NCBI RefSeq assembly: GCF_022698165.1
Contig: NZ_JALDAY010000005.1
Location: forward strand, 434,001-498,000
Length of the DNA: 64,000 bases
Direction: 5' to 3'
Origin: Streptomyces cylindrosporus
Lineage (GTDB): Bacteria > Actinomycetota > Actinomycetes > Streptomycetales > Streptomycetaceae
The position numbers and the translations under genes were made by a program. Below are positions 1-8,706 of the stretch, piece by piece. Positions within the stretch are counted from its first letter, which is position 1, and every line of letters begins with the position of its first letter. The notes below the pieces were generated by a model. It did not search any database and was not told the DNA's origin. It saw only the letters and a list, made by a program, of their open reading frames with translations.

Positions 1-305
1 GGGAGCTGGAGGAGGAGGCCGAGGACGCCGACGCCGCCGGGGACTCGGCCCGCTCCGCCCGGGCCGCCGTCGAGCGGGACGCGCTGGTCGCGCAGCTCGC
101 GGCGGCGTACGGCATCGGTGGCCGGGTCCGCCGTACCGGATCCCCCGCCGAGCGCGCCCGCACGACCGTCACCGCACGTGTCCGGGCGGCCGTGAAGCGG
201 ATCGGCGAGGCCCACCCGGAACTCGGCCGCCACCTGGAGACCGCCCTGCGCACCGGCACGCTCTGCGTCTACCGGCCCGAAGAGCCGCCCGCCTGGCGCC
301 TGTGA
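1..305 (+). CDS. 3' end of an unidentified large protein
   Basis: The open frame enters from outside the window and ends at TGA 303-305, leaving the last 100 residues. The visible part begins with an acidic, Glu/Ala-rich stretch and then a basic helical region containing ERARTTVTARVRAAVKRIGE, ending in PEEPPAWRL. This kind of tail (helical, with a RVRxAxxRI core and a final aromatic-rich segment) is seen at the C-terminus of large actinobacterial regulatory ATPases with AAA and TPR-like regions. That assignment is from memory and weak. The start, domains and function lie outside the window. Confidence 0.55.
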   Translation, partial: ELEEEAEDADAAGDSARSARAAVERDALVAQLAAAYGIGGRVRRTGSPAERARTTVTARVRAAVKRIGEAHPELGRHLETALRTGTLCVYRPEEPPAWRL

Positions 306-376
306 GGCCCCGCCTCACACCGTGCCGCCCGACCTCACGCCTCCTCCGTTGAAACCACGAGACGACGGAGGACACC

Positions 377-751
377 ATGCCCCGTACATCCAAGGCCGAG
401 GCCGAGCTCCAGGTCGACGAGCCGGTCATCGAGGGCCGCTACGCCCAGGTCGGTCCGTACACCGTCGGGTACGAGACCATGAAGGAGGACATGGACCCGG
501 CACCGCTCTTCCGGGGCCTGCCCGACGACCGCTGCCAGTGCCCGCACTGGGGCCAGGTCCTCAGCGGGAAGATCGTGTTCCGTTACGCCGACCACGACGA
601 GGTCTTCCACGCCGGCGACGCCTACTACGGCGCCCCCGGCCACCTCCCGCTCATCTTCGCCGGCACCGAGATCGTCGAGTTCAGCCCCACCGCCGAGCTG
701 AACAGCACGATGGAGGTCGTCGGCCGCAATCTCGCGGAGGCCATGTCATGA
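377..751 (+). CDS. small cupin-fold protein
   Basis: A 124-residue protein that looks like a single cupin barrel. Motif 1 is seen around CPHWGQVLSGKIVFRY (about residues 55-70) and motif 2 around HAGDAYYGAPGHLP (about 80-93), with histidines and acids placed as in metal-binding cupins. The substrate is unknown. The ATG follows a GGAGG box at 367-371 with 5-nt spacing, a strong start. Its stop overlaps the next gene's start in an ATGTCATGA arrangement, so the two are probably translationally coupled. Function beyond fold is inference. Confidence 0.75.
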   Translation: MPRTSKAEAELQVDEPVIEGRYAQVGPYTVGYETMKEDMDPAPLFRGLPDDRCQCPHWGQVLSGKIVFRYADHDEVFHAGDAYYGAPGHLPLIFAGTEIVEFSPTAELNSTMEVVGRNLAEAMS

Positions 752-1143
752 ACGTCAAGGAGCTCGCCGACCTCTTCGTGCGCTTCCTGGAGACGAACAC
801 GGCCCCCGAGGGCCTGTTCACCGACGACGTCTTCCTCGATCTGACCGTCCCGCAGTGGCGGTTGCAGACCTCCGGCCGGGACGAACTCGTCGCCGTCCGC
901 CGCCGCAGCCACCCGGCCCTGGGCACCGTCCCCCGCCACCGCGTCGATCCGACCCCGACCGGGCTGGTGCTGGAGTTCGAGGAGCGGTGGGAGGACGAGC
1001 GGGGCACCTGGTACTGCCGGGAGCTGATGCGCGCCGAGATCCGTGACGGCGCGATCAGCGAGGCGTCCGTGTACTGCACGGGCGACTGGGACCCGGCCAC
1101 CCAGGCCGCGCACGCGAGAGACGTCGTCCTGCTCAGGCCGTAG
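748..1143 (+). CDS. SnoaL/NTF2-like protein
   Basis: A 131-residue protein starting at the ATG that overlaps the cupin stop by 4 nt. The alpha-helical N-terminus (VKELADLFVRFLETNTAPE) followed by strands with FTDDVFLDLTVPQWR and a C-terminal sheet is the pattern of SnoaL-like/NTF2-like domains, which act as cyclases, isomerases or small-ligand binders. No catalytic residue is certain. Coupled expression with the cupin suggests both handle the same small molecule. Its 3' end overlaps the convergent GH3 gene by 11 bases, so transcription of the two may interfere. Confidence 0.7.
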   Translation: MNVKELADLFVRFLETNTAPEGLFTDDVFLDLTVPQWRLQTSGRDELVAVRRRSHPALGTVPRHRVDPTPTGLVLEFEERWEDERGTWYCRELMRAEIRDGAISEASVYCTGDWDPATQAAHARDVVLLRP

Positions 1144-2887
1144 GCGCGCCCAGTCCGTGGCCGTACGGGAACACCGGGTCCTCCGTGTCGTTCGGCACGT
1201 CCGGCAGTCCCGCGGCCACGGCCTCCATCGACCGCGGCAACTCGAACGGCAGCCTTCCCTCCGCCTTCGCCCGCCCGAACGTCACGTCCAGCACGGCGGC
1301 GTCCGAGGCCCCGAAGTCGGCCAGGAGGGCTGCCGCCCGTTCCGCGATCTCCGGCAGGACCGCGGGCCGTTCGAGGTTCACGCACACCAACGTCGGTACG
1401 GCGTCCAGCAGTCGCAGGATCTCCTTGAGCTCCTCCGCCGGGAACGCCAGCGAGCCCGCGTGGAAGAACGACTCGAAGGCGCCCGGCCGTTGCTCGTACG
1501 GCGTCCGCAGCCGCAGCACGGCGAGATCCGCCTCCGCCGGGTCGGCGACCACCTCCCCGTACTCCGCCGCCACGCCCTCGCTCACCCCCTGCACGTACAG
1601 CCGGGGCCGCCCGGTCACCGGCAGCACGCCCCGGTCCGCCAGCACGGTCAGCGACCGCCGCTGGGCCGCCTCGCCGAGCGCCGTGAACTCGGCCGCGCCC
1701 ACCGTCTCCTCGGCCCGGTCCGGATCGACGTACCGGTTCTCGAACAGCCCGAGGACGAACTTCTCGCGCAGCAGCCGTCGTACGGACGCGTCGATCCTCT
1801 CCTCCGCGATCCGCCCCGAACGCACCAACTCCACGATCACCTCGGGGCATTGCTCGCCCCCGAACTGGTCGGTCCCCGCGTCCAGCGCCTTCGCCGCGCG
1901 TTCGGCGACGCTCAGGTGCTCCACGCCCCAGGCCCGTGCCTCGGCCGGCTCGCCCAGGATCTCGGCGTCGGTGAGCAGGCCCCAGTCGGTGCAGATGATG
2001 CCGTCGAAGCCGAGCCGTTCCCGCAACAGGCCCGTCAGCACGTCCTTGTTGAAGCCGAAGCCGACCTCCTCCCAGTCCGTGCCGACCGGCTGCCCGTAGT
2101 AGGGCATCATCTGCGAGCAGCCCGCCTCGATGGCCGCGACGAAGGGCGCGAGGTGGTGTTCGCGCATCCCGCCCGGGTACACCTGCTCCTTCCCGTACGG
2201 GAAGTGCGGGTCCTCGCCGTCCTTCTGGGCGCCGCCGCCCGGGAAGTGCTTCACCATCGCGGCGACCGACCCGGGCCCGAGCTCCGGCCCCTGAAGTCCC
2301 CGTACGTACGCGCGTACGAGCTCCGCCGCCACCTCCGCGCTCGACCCGAACGTGCCCGACTGCCGGGACCAGCGCGGCTCGGTCGCCAGGTCGATCTGCG
2401 GGTGCAGCGCGACCCGGAAGCCGACCGCCAGGTACTCGCGCCGGACCGTGTCCGCGAAGCGCTCGACGAGCGCCGGGTCGCCGATCGCCGCCAGGCCCAG
2501 CGGCTCGGGCCAGGCGGAGAAGTCGCCGGCCAGGAAGGAGGCGCCCGGGTTGTCGGTGAAGGCGTGGCGCGGGTCGGTGGAGAGGGTGACCGGGATGCCG
2601 AGGCGGGTGCCCGCCGCCAACTCCTGGACGCGGTTGGCCCATTGGGCCATCTCGCGGGCGCCGCCCTGGCCGATCAGGTTGAAGTGGGTGAGATGGCGGC
2701 CCGCGATCAGCTCGGTCGTGTCGTACCGGAGGAAGCCGCCCTTCTCGGCGAGGGTGCCGCCGGGTCCCATGGCGAGCATGGTGTGGAAGAGCTGGCCGGC
2801 CTTCTCCTCCAGGGTCATCCGGGAGAGCAGGTCCTCGACGCGCTCGTCGACGGGGCGGTCCGGATCGCGGTACGGGTGCGTGGTCAT
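1133..2887 (-). CDS. glycoside hydrolase family 3 protein (beta-glycosidase type)
   Basis: 584 residues, cytoplasmic (no signal peptide). The GH3 barrel shows MTLEEKAGQLF near the N-terminus, the KHFPGGG motif near residue 213, and the nucleophile motif FDGIICTDWG with Asp near 301. A second alpha/beta domain follows (about 370-584). Such enzymes release beta-linked sugars from oligosaccharides. I chose ATG 2887 over the TTG two codons upstream because GAAGG lies 9 nt ahead of the ATG but only 3 nt ahead of the TTG. It follows the MFS gene by 27 nt and is probably co-transcribed with it: the transporter would import an oligosaccharide that this enzyme cleaves. Exact substrate is unknown. Confidence 0.88.
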   Translation of the reverse strand: MTTHPYRDPDRPVDERVEDLLSRMTLEEKAGQLFHTMLAMGPGGTLAEKGGFLRYDTTELIAGRHLTHFNLIGQGGAREMAQWANRVQELAAGTRLGIPVTLSTDPRHAFTDNPGASFLAGDFSAWPEPLGLAAIGDPALVERFADTVRREYLAVGFRVALHPQIDLATEPRWSRQSGTFGSSAEVAAELVRAYVRGLQGPELGPGSVAAMVKHFPGGGAQKDGEDPHFPYGKEQVYPGGMREHHLAPFVAAIEAGCSQMMPYYGQPVGTDWEEVGFGFNKDVLTGLLRERLGFDGIICTDWGLLTDAEILGEPAEARAWGVEHLSVAERAAKALDAGTDQFGGEQCPEVIVELVRSGRIAEERIDASVRRLLREKFVLGLFENRYVDPDRAEETVGAAEFTALGEAAQRRSLTVLADRGVLPVTGRPRLYVQGVSEGVAAEYGEVVADPAEADLAVLRLRTPYEQRPGAFESFFHAGSLAFPAEELKEILRLLDAVPTLVCVNLERPAVLPEIAERAAALLADFGASDAAVLDVTFGRAKAEGRLPFELPRSMEAVAAGLPDVPNDTEDPVFPYGHGLGAPTA

Positions 2888-2914
2888 CGTCAACTGCCTT
2901 CGATACGTGCGGAT

Positions 2915-4201
2915 CTACTTGACCGAGCGGACGAACTGGACGGCCAGCGCGCCCAGTACGGCGGCGATCGCGCCGAACAGGAACAGCGCGCCGTAGTTCC
3001 CGCCGCCGCCGATCGCGAGGAGCGCGGGGGCGAGGATGGGGACGAGGGACTGGGGGAGGGCGTTGCCGATGTTCAGCACGCCCATGTCCTTGGCCGATTC
3101 GTCGGGGTTGGGGAGCACGGCCGCGGCCAGCGCCATGTCGACCGACAGATACAGGCCCTCGCCGAGACCGAAGACGACCAGCGCGAGGACGTACATCCCG
3201 AAGGTCTGGGCCGAGGCGATCAGCGCCAGGCTGACGGCCATGACGAGCGAGGAGCCGAGGACGTACGGCTTGCGGCGGCCGGACCGGTCCGAGAGCAGGC
3301 CGCCCACCAGCGAGCCGACGACGGTGGAGGCGACCATCGCCAGGGTGCCGACGAGGACCTTGCCGGTGACCTGGGAGTCGCTGTAGCCGAGGCGGTCCAT
3401 CAGGAAGTACACCTGGTAGCTGGTGACGCAGGAGGCGCCGGTGAAGACCAGGAAGCGGCCGGCGAAGTTCCACGCGAAGTCGGGGTGCTTGCGGGGGCTG
3501 ACCCAGAAGCTGCGCAGGAACTCCCGTACGGAGTACGGCTCGAAGGCGCCGGCGCGGGCCGGGCGGTCCTTCATCACGGTGGCCAGGTAGCCGACCAGGG
3601 CGATGCCGATGGCGCCGGGGACCAGGAAGGCGAGGGCCATCGAGCCGCTGAACAGCTGGGCCAGTGCCGAGCCGCCGATCATCGACAGGGAGACCGTGCT
3701 GCCGACCAGGCCGGAGACGCGGGCCTGCTGACGCGGCGGGACCAGGTCGGGGATGGTGGCCGTGAGCGCGGCCAGGGAGGCGTTGATGCCGAGCTGGGCC
3801 AGTGCCCAACCGGCCATCAGGGTCAGGACATTGGAGCCGAGGGCGACCACCAGCAGGCCCGCGAAGCCGGCCACCATGCCGCCGACCAGCCACGGGCGGC
3901 GCCGGCCGTAGCGGCTGGTGGTGCGGTCGGACAGGGCGCCGAAGACGGGGTTGCCGAGCATCGCCAGCAGGGCGCCCACGGACAGCACCTGGCCGAGGGC
4001 GGCGCCCCGGTCGGCCTCCGGGACGATCTGGGCGACCCGCAGGGCGAGGGTCACCATCACCGGGGTCAGCACGGCGAGATAGGCGCCGAACTGTCCGAGG
4101 ACGAGGCCGAGGACGAGCTTGGCGGGGGCGGACGGCTCGGGATTCCCGGCGGACGATGGGGAGGTCGTCTCGTCGAGCGGCGCGTCGTGGCTCAGGGCCA
4201 T
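2915..4201 (-). CDS. MFS transporter (sugar/oligosaccharide-type)
   Basis: 428 residues with about 12 hydrophobic segments. It has the MFS loop signature after helix 2 (GALSDRTTSRYGRRRPW) and a related loop in the second half (GGLLSDRSGRRKPY). The overall pattern resembles the glycoside-pentoside-hexuronide or sucrose-type transporters. I chose ATG 4201 because GGAG sits 5 nt upstream; a longer frame to 4240 has no good ribosome site. It is the first gene of an operon with the GH3 enzyme and is divergent from a TetR-type regulator, so the three genes look like one sugar-uptake unit. Substrate not deducible. Confidence 0.85.
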   Translation of the reverse strand: MALSHDAPLDETTSPSSAGNPEPSAPAKLVLGLVLGQFGAYLAVLTPVMVTLALRVAQIVPEADRGAALGQVLSVGALLAMLGNPVFGALSDRTTSRYGRRRPWLVGGMVAGFAGLLVVALGSNVLTLMAGWALAQLGINASLAALTATIPDLVPPRQQARVSGLVGSTVSLSMIGGSALAQLFSGSMALAFLVPGAIGIALVGYLATVMKDRPARAGAFEPYSVREFLRSFWVSPRKHPDFAWNFAGRFLVFTGASCVTSYQVYFLMDRLGYSDSQVTGKVLVGTLAMVASTVVGSLVGGLLSDRSGRRKPYVLGSSLVMAVSLALIASAQTFGMYVLALVVFGLGEGLYLSVDMALAAAVLPNPDESAKDMGVLNIGNALPQSLVPILAPALLAIGGGGNYGALFLFGAIAAVLGALAVQFVRSVK

Positions 4202-4261
4202 GGCGACTCCATGGGGACGGGGGCGGCTTCTTCGCCGCACCGGCCCGCTCAGGGAACCAGC

Positions 4262-4285
4262 AAAACCGAGTGGGTACTAGGTTTT
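4262..4285. promoter_or_regulatory. palindrome between MFS-GH3 operon and tetR (candidate operator)
   Basis: AAAACCGAGT (4262-4271) and ACTAGGTTTT (4276-4285) form an inverted repeat with one mismatch and a 4-nt centre. It is unusually AT-rich for this genome and lies in the 179-base divergent intergenic region. TetR-family proteins typically bind such sites next to their own gene, so it is a good candidate for control of both directions. Binding is inference. Confidence 0.6.
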
Positions 4286-4380
4286 ATGCGAGTGGCCAGA
4301 ATCACGCTGCACATGGCTTGAAAGGAAGGGCTTGATGACTCGTGTAACCGCCGGTCCGCGGCTCGGCTAGGGTGAGGGAC

Positions 4381-5040
4381 ATGGAGCGCACGGAGAGCGG
4401 CAGCGTCGGCAAACGCCCAGGCCGCGGCACATACGCCGTGGGCGACGAGCGGCGCCTGCGCATCCTCGACGCCGCCGTCGAGCACTTCGCGCAGTGGGGC
4501 TTCCACGCCTCCTCGCTGGCCCGCATCGCCAAGGACGTCGGCATCACCCAGGGCGGTCTGCTGCACCACTTCCGCAGCAAGGAGGACCTCCTCGTGCAGG
4601 TCCTGGAGCGGACCGAGCAGCACGACAAGGAGCGGTTCTTCGCCAACGAGTACGGCACCGCCGCCGAGTGCTACGTCGGGCTGCTCCGGCTCAAGCAGTA
4701 CAACGCCGAACGCCTGGGCCGCACCCGGATGTTCAACGTCCTGGCCGCCGAGGCCGGCGACCCCGGGCACCCCGCCCACGCCTACTTCGTGCGCCGCTAC
4801 CGGGAGTTGACGGACGTCATGTCCGCGTCCCTCCAACACGCCGTCGACAGCGGCGAGTTGCGGGCGGACACCGACGTCGTCGCCGTCGCGCAGGAGACCG
4901 CCGCCGTCATGGACGGCCTCCAGCTCCAGTGGGTGCTCGACCCCAAGGGCTTCGACATGGTCGGCCGCTTCCGCCAGTACGCCGACCGGCTGCTGCGCGC
5001 CATCACCACGGCCGGAACAGGGCTGCCCGGCGACGCGTAG
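4381..5040 (+). CDS. TetR/AcrR family transcriptional regulator
   Basis: 219 residues from ATG 4381 (a GTG at 4372 in frame is the alternative). The N-terminal helix-turn-helix is clear: RILDAAVEHFAQWGFHASSL, then IAKDVGITQGGLLHHFRSKE (about residues 22-66). The rest is an all-helical ligand domain. It is divergent from the MFS-GH3 operon, with a palindrome between, and probably represses that operon until a sugar ligand binds. Ligand unknown. Confidence 0.88.
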   Translation: MERTESGSVGKRPGRGTYAVGDERRLRILDAAVEHFAQWGFHASSLARIAKDVGITQGGLLHHFRSKEDLLVQVLERTEQHDKERFFANEYGTAAECYVGLLRLKQYNAERLGRTRMFNVLAAEAGDPGHPAHAYFVRRYRELTDVMSASLQHAVDSGELRADTDVVAVAQETAAVMDGLQLQWVLDPKGFDMVGRFRQYADRLLRAITTAGTGLPGDA

Positions 5041-5162
5041 ATGAGCGGGACGCCAGAAGACCCTTAAAGGTTGCTGTGAATCGGCCCTCGCGTGGCGTCC
5101 GTCATAGACAGGGGCCTGTGGTGAGCCGAAAGGTGGGGTGTGAACGGAAGGAGCCCCGCCCC

Positions 5163-5921
5163 GTGGAAAACGCCGCGACGGCCGACGCCAAGCCCTTGGC
5201 CGCGCCGCTCCCCGAGGTCTCCGGCCTGCTCGACGCTCTGCCCCGCCAGCGCGTCCCGGCTCCCACGGTCACGGCCCCGCTCCCGGCCCCCGCGACCCGC
5301 CTCCCACGCCCCTGGCGCCTCCTGCCGACCCCGACCGGAACGCCGTTCACCTTCGGCTTCGCAGCCCTCCTGGCCGTCACCTCGCTGATCACCACGTACG
5401 CCTCCCCCTCCCTCGTGCACGCCCTCCACCAGGGCTCCAGCACGGACGTGGCCCACCTGATCCGCACGCCCGTCCTGGTCCTGCTCGCCAGCGCGCTGTG
5501 GGTCGCGGGCGGGCTGGTCTCGCCGTACGCCCTCTGCTTCCTCCTGGTCCTGACCGCCCTGGAGCGCCGGATCGGCGGCGCCCGCACCGCCGTCGTCTTC
5601 CTGCTCGGGCACGTCCTGGCCACGCTCGCCACCGAGGGCACGGTGGGCTTCGCGGTCCTGTTCGGCCACCTGCCGGACAGCTCCCTGCACCGCCTCGACT
5701 ACGGCATCAGCTTCGGCGTGGCGACGAGCGTCGGCGCCCTGGCCGGCCTGGTCCGCCCCTGGCTCCGCTGGCCCATGCTGCTCCTGTTCGGCGGCATGCT
5801 CCTGGAGGACCTGTACGAGTTCACCGACCCGATGACCAACTGGGGCCACCTGATCTCCCTGGCGATAGGCGTGTCGACCTGGCCGATGATCCGGCGGTGG
5901 GCACGGGCGTCCGCCTCCTGA
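5163..5921 (+). CDS. rhomboid-like integral membrane protein
   Basis: 252 residues starting at GTG 5163, chosen because AAGGAG lies at 5148-5153 with 9-nt spacing. A proline-rich cytoplasmic N-terminus (about 1-55) is followed by six or so hydrophobic segments. It matches the actinobacterial rhomboid-like group: LVSPYALCFLLVLTALERRIGG resembles the rhomboid region before helix 4. I do not see the catalytic GxSG serine or the helix-6 histidine in canonical form, so it is probably not an active intramembrane protease. Role unknown. Confidence 0.65.
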   Translation: MENAATADAKPLAAPLPEVSGLLDALPRQRVPAPTVTAPLPAPATRLPRPWRLLPTPTGTPFTFGFAALLAVTSLITTYASPSLVHALHQGSSTDVAHLIRTPVLVLLASALWVAGGLVSPYALCFLLVLTALERRIGGARTAVVFLLGHVLATLATEGTVGFAVLFGHLPDSSLHRLDYGISFGVATSVGALAGLVRPWLRWPMLLLFGGMLLEDLYEFTDPMTNWGHLISLAIGVSTWPMIRRWARASAS

Positions 5922-5932
5922 GACCCGCCGGG

Positions 5933-6850
5933 TCAGACCCGCGGCGCCCCGGTCACCGACATCACCAGGGAGTACAGCGAGGTCGTGGCCGTGATGAACA
6001 GGCGGTTGTTCTTCGGGCCGCCGAAGGTGATGTTGGAGGCCGTTTCGGGGACGAGGATGCGGCCGAGCAGGGTGCCGTCGGGGTCGTAGCAGTGGACGCC
6101 GTCCTCCAGGGCCGCGGCCCACAGCCGTCCCTGGTCGTCGAGACGGATGTTGTCGTAGTGGACGCCCTTCGCCGCCTCCGCGAAGACCCTGTCGCCCGAC
6201 AGCGTGCCGTCCTCGGCCACGTCGAAGACGCGGATGCGCGCGGCCCGCGAGTCGGAGACGTACAGCCGCCGCTCGTCGGGGGACAGGATGACGCCGTTGG
6301 GGCCGTCGAAACCGTCCGCGGCGAGGTGCACCCGCCCGCTCACCGGATCGATCCGGTAGACGTTGCACGCGCCGATCTCCGACTCGGCGCGATGCCCCTC
6401 GTAGTCGCTCAGAATCCCGAAGTCCGGGTCGGAGAACCAGACCGTGCCGTCGGAGCGCACGACGGAGTCGTTCGGGCTGTTCAGCCGCTTGCCCGCGTAA
6501 CGGTCGGCGAGGACCGTGAGCGAGCCGTCGGGCTCCGTGCGGGTCACCCGGCGGTTGCCCTGCTCACAGCTCACGAGCCGCCCCTGCCGGTCCACGGTGT
6601 TGCCGTTCACGTGCCCGGCGCCGGCCCGGAAGACGCTCACCGCGCCGCTGCCCTCGTCCCAGCGCAGCAGCCGGTCGTTCGGGATGTCGCTCCAGACCAG
6701 CTGCCGCCAGGCGGGCAGGTACACCGGCCCCTCGGCCCACCGGCACCCGTCGTACAGCACCTCCAGCCTGCCGTCGCCGTTCGTGCAGCGCCCGCTGCTG
6801 AAACGGTCGTCCAGGACCTCGTACAGCCCCTTGACGATATGACCCGGCAT
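5933..6850 (-). CDS. SMP-30/gluconolactonase-type beta-propeller enzyme
   Basis: 305 residues from ATG 6850, preceded by GAGGGGA; a TTG at 6913 would add 21 residues. Family hallmarks are visible: a metal-binding Glu in CRWAEGPVY near the N-terminus, NDRLLRWDE, LNSPNDSVVRSDGTVWFSDP (metal Asn/Asp and substrate region) and GPNGVILSPDERRLYVSDS (metal Asp). These enzymes hydrolyse sugar lactones or related esters using one divalent metal. It has no signal peptide and is convergent with the rhomboid-like gene (11-nt gap). The substrate cannot be read from sequence. Confidence 0.88.
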   Translation of the reverse strand: MPGHIVKGLYEVLDDRFSSGRCTNGDGRLEVLYDGCRWAEGPVYLPAWRQLVWSDIPNDRLLRWDEGSGAVSVFRAGAGHVNGNTVDRQGRLVSCEQGNRRVTRTEPDGSLTVLADRYAGKRLNSPNDSVVRSDGTVWFSDPDFGILSDYEGHRAESEIGACNVYRIDPVSGRVHLAADGFDGPNGVILSPDERRLYVSDSRAARIRVFDVAEDGTLSGDRVFAEAAKGVHYDNIRLDDQGRLWAAALEDGVHCYDPDGTLLGRILVPETASNITFGGPKNNRLFITATTSLYSLVMSVTGAPRV

Positions 6851-6923
6851 GACCGCCCACTTCCCCTCGCTGATGTCGCCGCTGTCGCCGCTGTCGATCA
6901 GGACGGGATGCAAGGTAACCCGG

Positions 6924-8411
6924 TCAGGCCCGCCGGGCGGCCGCCAACCGCTGGGCCAACCCGGGGATCCCCAGCCGCAGTTCCCGCTCCTGGCTCGCCC
7001 CGTGCAGCAGATTGCTCAGCTGGTAGGGGTCGGCGGCGAGGTCGTAGTACTCCCGGAACAGCACCTCACCGCTGCCCTTCGGACGGCCGGACCCGTCCAG
7101 CCGCGTCCGGTAGTACTCCGTGTACTGCTCGCCCTTGCCGATGTACGTCGCCCAGGTGTGGATCGGCTGCTTGTCCTGCCGGTTCCACCACCACTCGGCG
7201 AGCAGATGGGTGCGGTCGTTGCGCCGGTCGAGGAGGGAGTGGCCGTCGAGGGGGGTGTCCGGGGCGAGGCCGGCCGCGTCCAGGAAGGTCGGCGCGATGT
7301 CGACGTGCGCGGTGAGCCGGTCGTCGGTGCGGGCCTCGCCGAGACCGCCGGCGGGCCAGGACGCGAGGAAGGGCACCTCCAGACTCGGCCGGTACGGCAC
7401 CGACTTGCGCAGCCAGCCGTGGTCCCCCCAGCACAGCCCGTGGTCGCTGGTGAACACGACGAGGGTGTTCTCCAGCTGCCCCAGCGACCGCAGCTTCTCG
7501 CGGAAGTCACGCATCGCGTCGTCCACCGACAGCAGCGTCCTCAACTGCCGCTCGCGCAGCGCCCGCCCCTGGGCGAGGGAGTGGTCGGCCCTGCGCAGGA
7601 ACGGCGGCTTGTCGGCCTTGTCGCTCTCGAACACCGAGGGCCGCCCGTCCCAGTCGGGCACGCGCGCGTGCGCGTACCGCCGCTCCGGGATGTTCACCTC
7701 GTGCGCGCTGCGGGTGGCGACGTACGCGAACCAGGGCCGGTCGTCGACCCGGGACTGCTCGATGAAGGCGAGGGCGCGGTCCTTGATGACGGTCGTGTTG
7801 TAGCCGGGGATGTTCCGGACGATCCCGTTGTCGTTGTAGTGGCCGTTGTAGTACGCCACTGGCTCCTGGAGGAGCCACTCGTCGAAGTGCGGCGGGTTGT
7901 CGCCGGTGTGCCAGAAGTTGAGGTACTTGCCGAACAGCCCGGTGCGGTAGCCGGCCTCGTGCAGCCGCCGCTGGACGGTGGTGCGCTGGTCCAGGTGGTA
8001 CGGGTGCCGGGTGTCGAGGACGCCGTGGTTGTGCGCGTACCGGCCCGACATGATCGAGGCCCGGGAGGGCGCGCACAGCGGGGTGTTGGCGTGCGCCCGG
8101 CCGAAGGTGGTGCCGTTCCCGCCGAGCCAGTCGAGCGTCTGCGGCAGGGCCCAGTCGGTCTCCTTCGGCTGGTCGTCGGTGAGCACGAAGAGGATGTTGG
8201 GCCGGTGGTCCGAACGGGGCCGTCGGTACGGGGTGGGGGAGGCGGCCCGGCTCACGGCGGGCGCGGCGGTGTGGGCGTGGCTGACGGCGGGGGTGCCGTC
8301 CTCTTTCCCGACGGCCCGCGCCACCAGCGGCACCGCCGCCCCGGCGGCCACCACGGCGGCCCCCGCGATCACGGCACGCCGGGCAGGCCCCCGCCGCTGC
8401 TCCTGGCTCAT
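6924..8411 (-). CDS. secreted sulfatase (formylglycine-dependent type)
   Basis: 495 residues from ATG 8411. The N-terminus has twin arginines before a hydrophobic helix (GPARRAVIAGAAVVAAGAAV), a plausible Tat signal. The alkaline-phosphatase-superfamily core starts with ILFVLTDDQ (metal Asp pair, about residues 74-82). The sulfatase signature LCAPSRASIMSGRY carries Cys113, the residue converted to formylglycine by sulfatase-modifying enzyme. FTSDHGLCWGDHGW supplies later metal ligands. It removes sulfate esters from an extracellular substrate, probably glycans or aryl sulfates. A 295-base divergent region separates it from lon. Longer starts up to 8474 lack support. Confidence 0.9.
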   Translation of the reverse strand: MSQEQRRGPARRAVIAGAAVVAAGAAVPLVARAVGKEDGTPAVSHAHTAAPAVSRAASPTPYRRPRSDHRPNILFVLTDDQPKETDWALPQTLDWLGGNGTTFGRAHANTPLCAPSRASIMSGRYAHNHGVLDTRHPYHLDQRTTVQRRLHEAGYRTGLFGKYLNFWHTGDNPPHFDEWLLQEPVAYYNGHYNDNGIVRNIPGYNTTVIKDRALAFIEQSRVDDRPWFAYVATRSAHEVNIPERRYAHARVPDWDGRPSVFESDKADKPPFLRRADHSLAQGRALRERQLRTLLSVDDAMRDFREKLRSLGQLENTLVVFTSDHGLCWGDHGWLRKSVPYRPSLEVPFLASWPAGGLGEARTDDRLTAHVDIAPTFLDAAGLAPDTPLDGHSLLDRRNDRTHLLAEWWWNRQDKQPIHTWATYIGKGEQYTEYYRTRLDGSGRPKGSGEVLFREYYDLAADPYQLSNLLHGASQERELRLGIPGLAQRLAAARRA

Positions 8412-8665
8412 CGATGTCCCCAAGTCCCCGGCAAATCCCCGTAAGTCCCCGTAATGCGTCGCTTCGGCGCACACGCAACCTGTGAGCGAGCTTGCAGTGT
8501 GCAGGCCGTTCCTGTGAATGCGATTGCGGGATTACGACGATGAGCTTGCGGTGTTCTTTCGGTACCGAGCCCTGCCCGGACCCCGTGGGTGGGCCGAATG
8601 CCCAGCTCAACGCCCGATCGCTGACAGCGAACAGCACACGGGGAACATTGGTGGCCCGCCGTGCA

Positions 8666-8684
8666 TTGAGTCGACATAACTCAA
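8666..8684. promoter_or_regulatory. HAIR operator (HspR binding site) upstream of lon
   Basis: TTGAGT (8666-8671), 7 nt, then ACTCAA (8679-8684): a perfect match to the core of the HAIR element (CTTGAGT-N7-ACTCAAG) bound by the heat-shock repressor HspR in Streptomyces. It ends 22 nt before the lon start codon. In S. lividans and S. coelicolor, lon belongs to the HspR regulon with dnaK and clpB; its presence here supports the same control. Confidence 0.92.
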
Positions 8685-8706
8685 CTTGGCTGCCGGAAGG
8701 AAAATC

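Noticed and set aside
681..3893. Very long open frames (over 1000 codons) antisense or out of frame to GH3 and MFS genes, also 1043-4321
   Set aside because: They are artefacts of high GC content: Arg/Pro/Gly-rich with no domain, and they run across well-supported genes in other frames.
8412..8706. A small ORF in the sulfatase-lon gap (8492-8797)
   Set aside because: It runs across the HAIR operator and the lon start and has no protein-like features.
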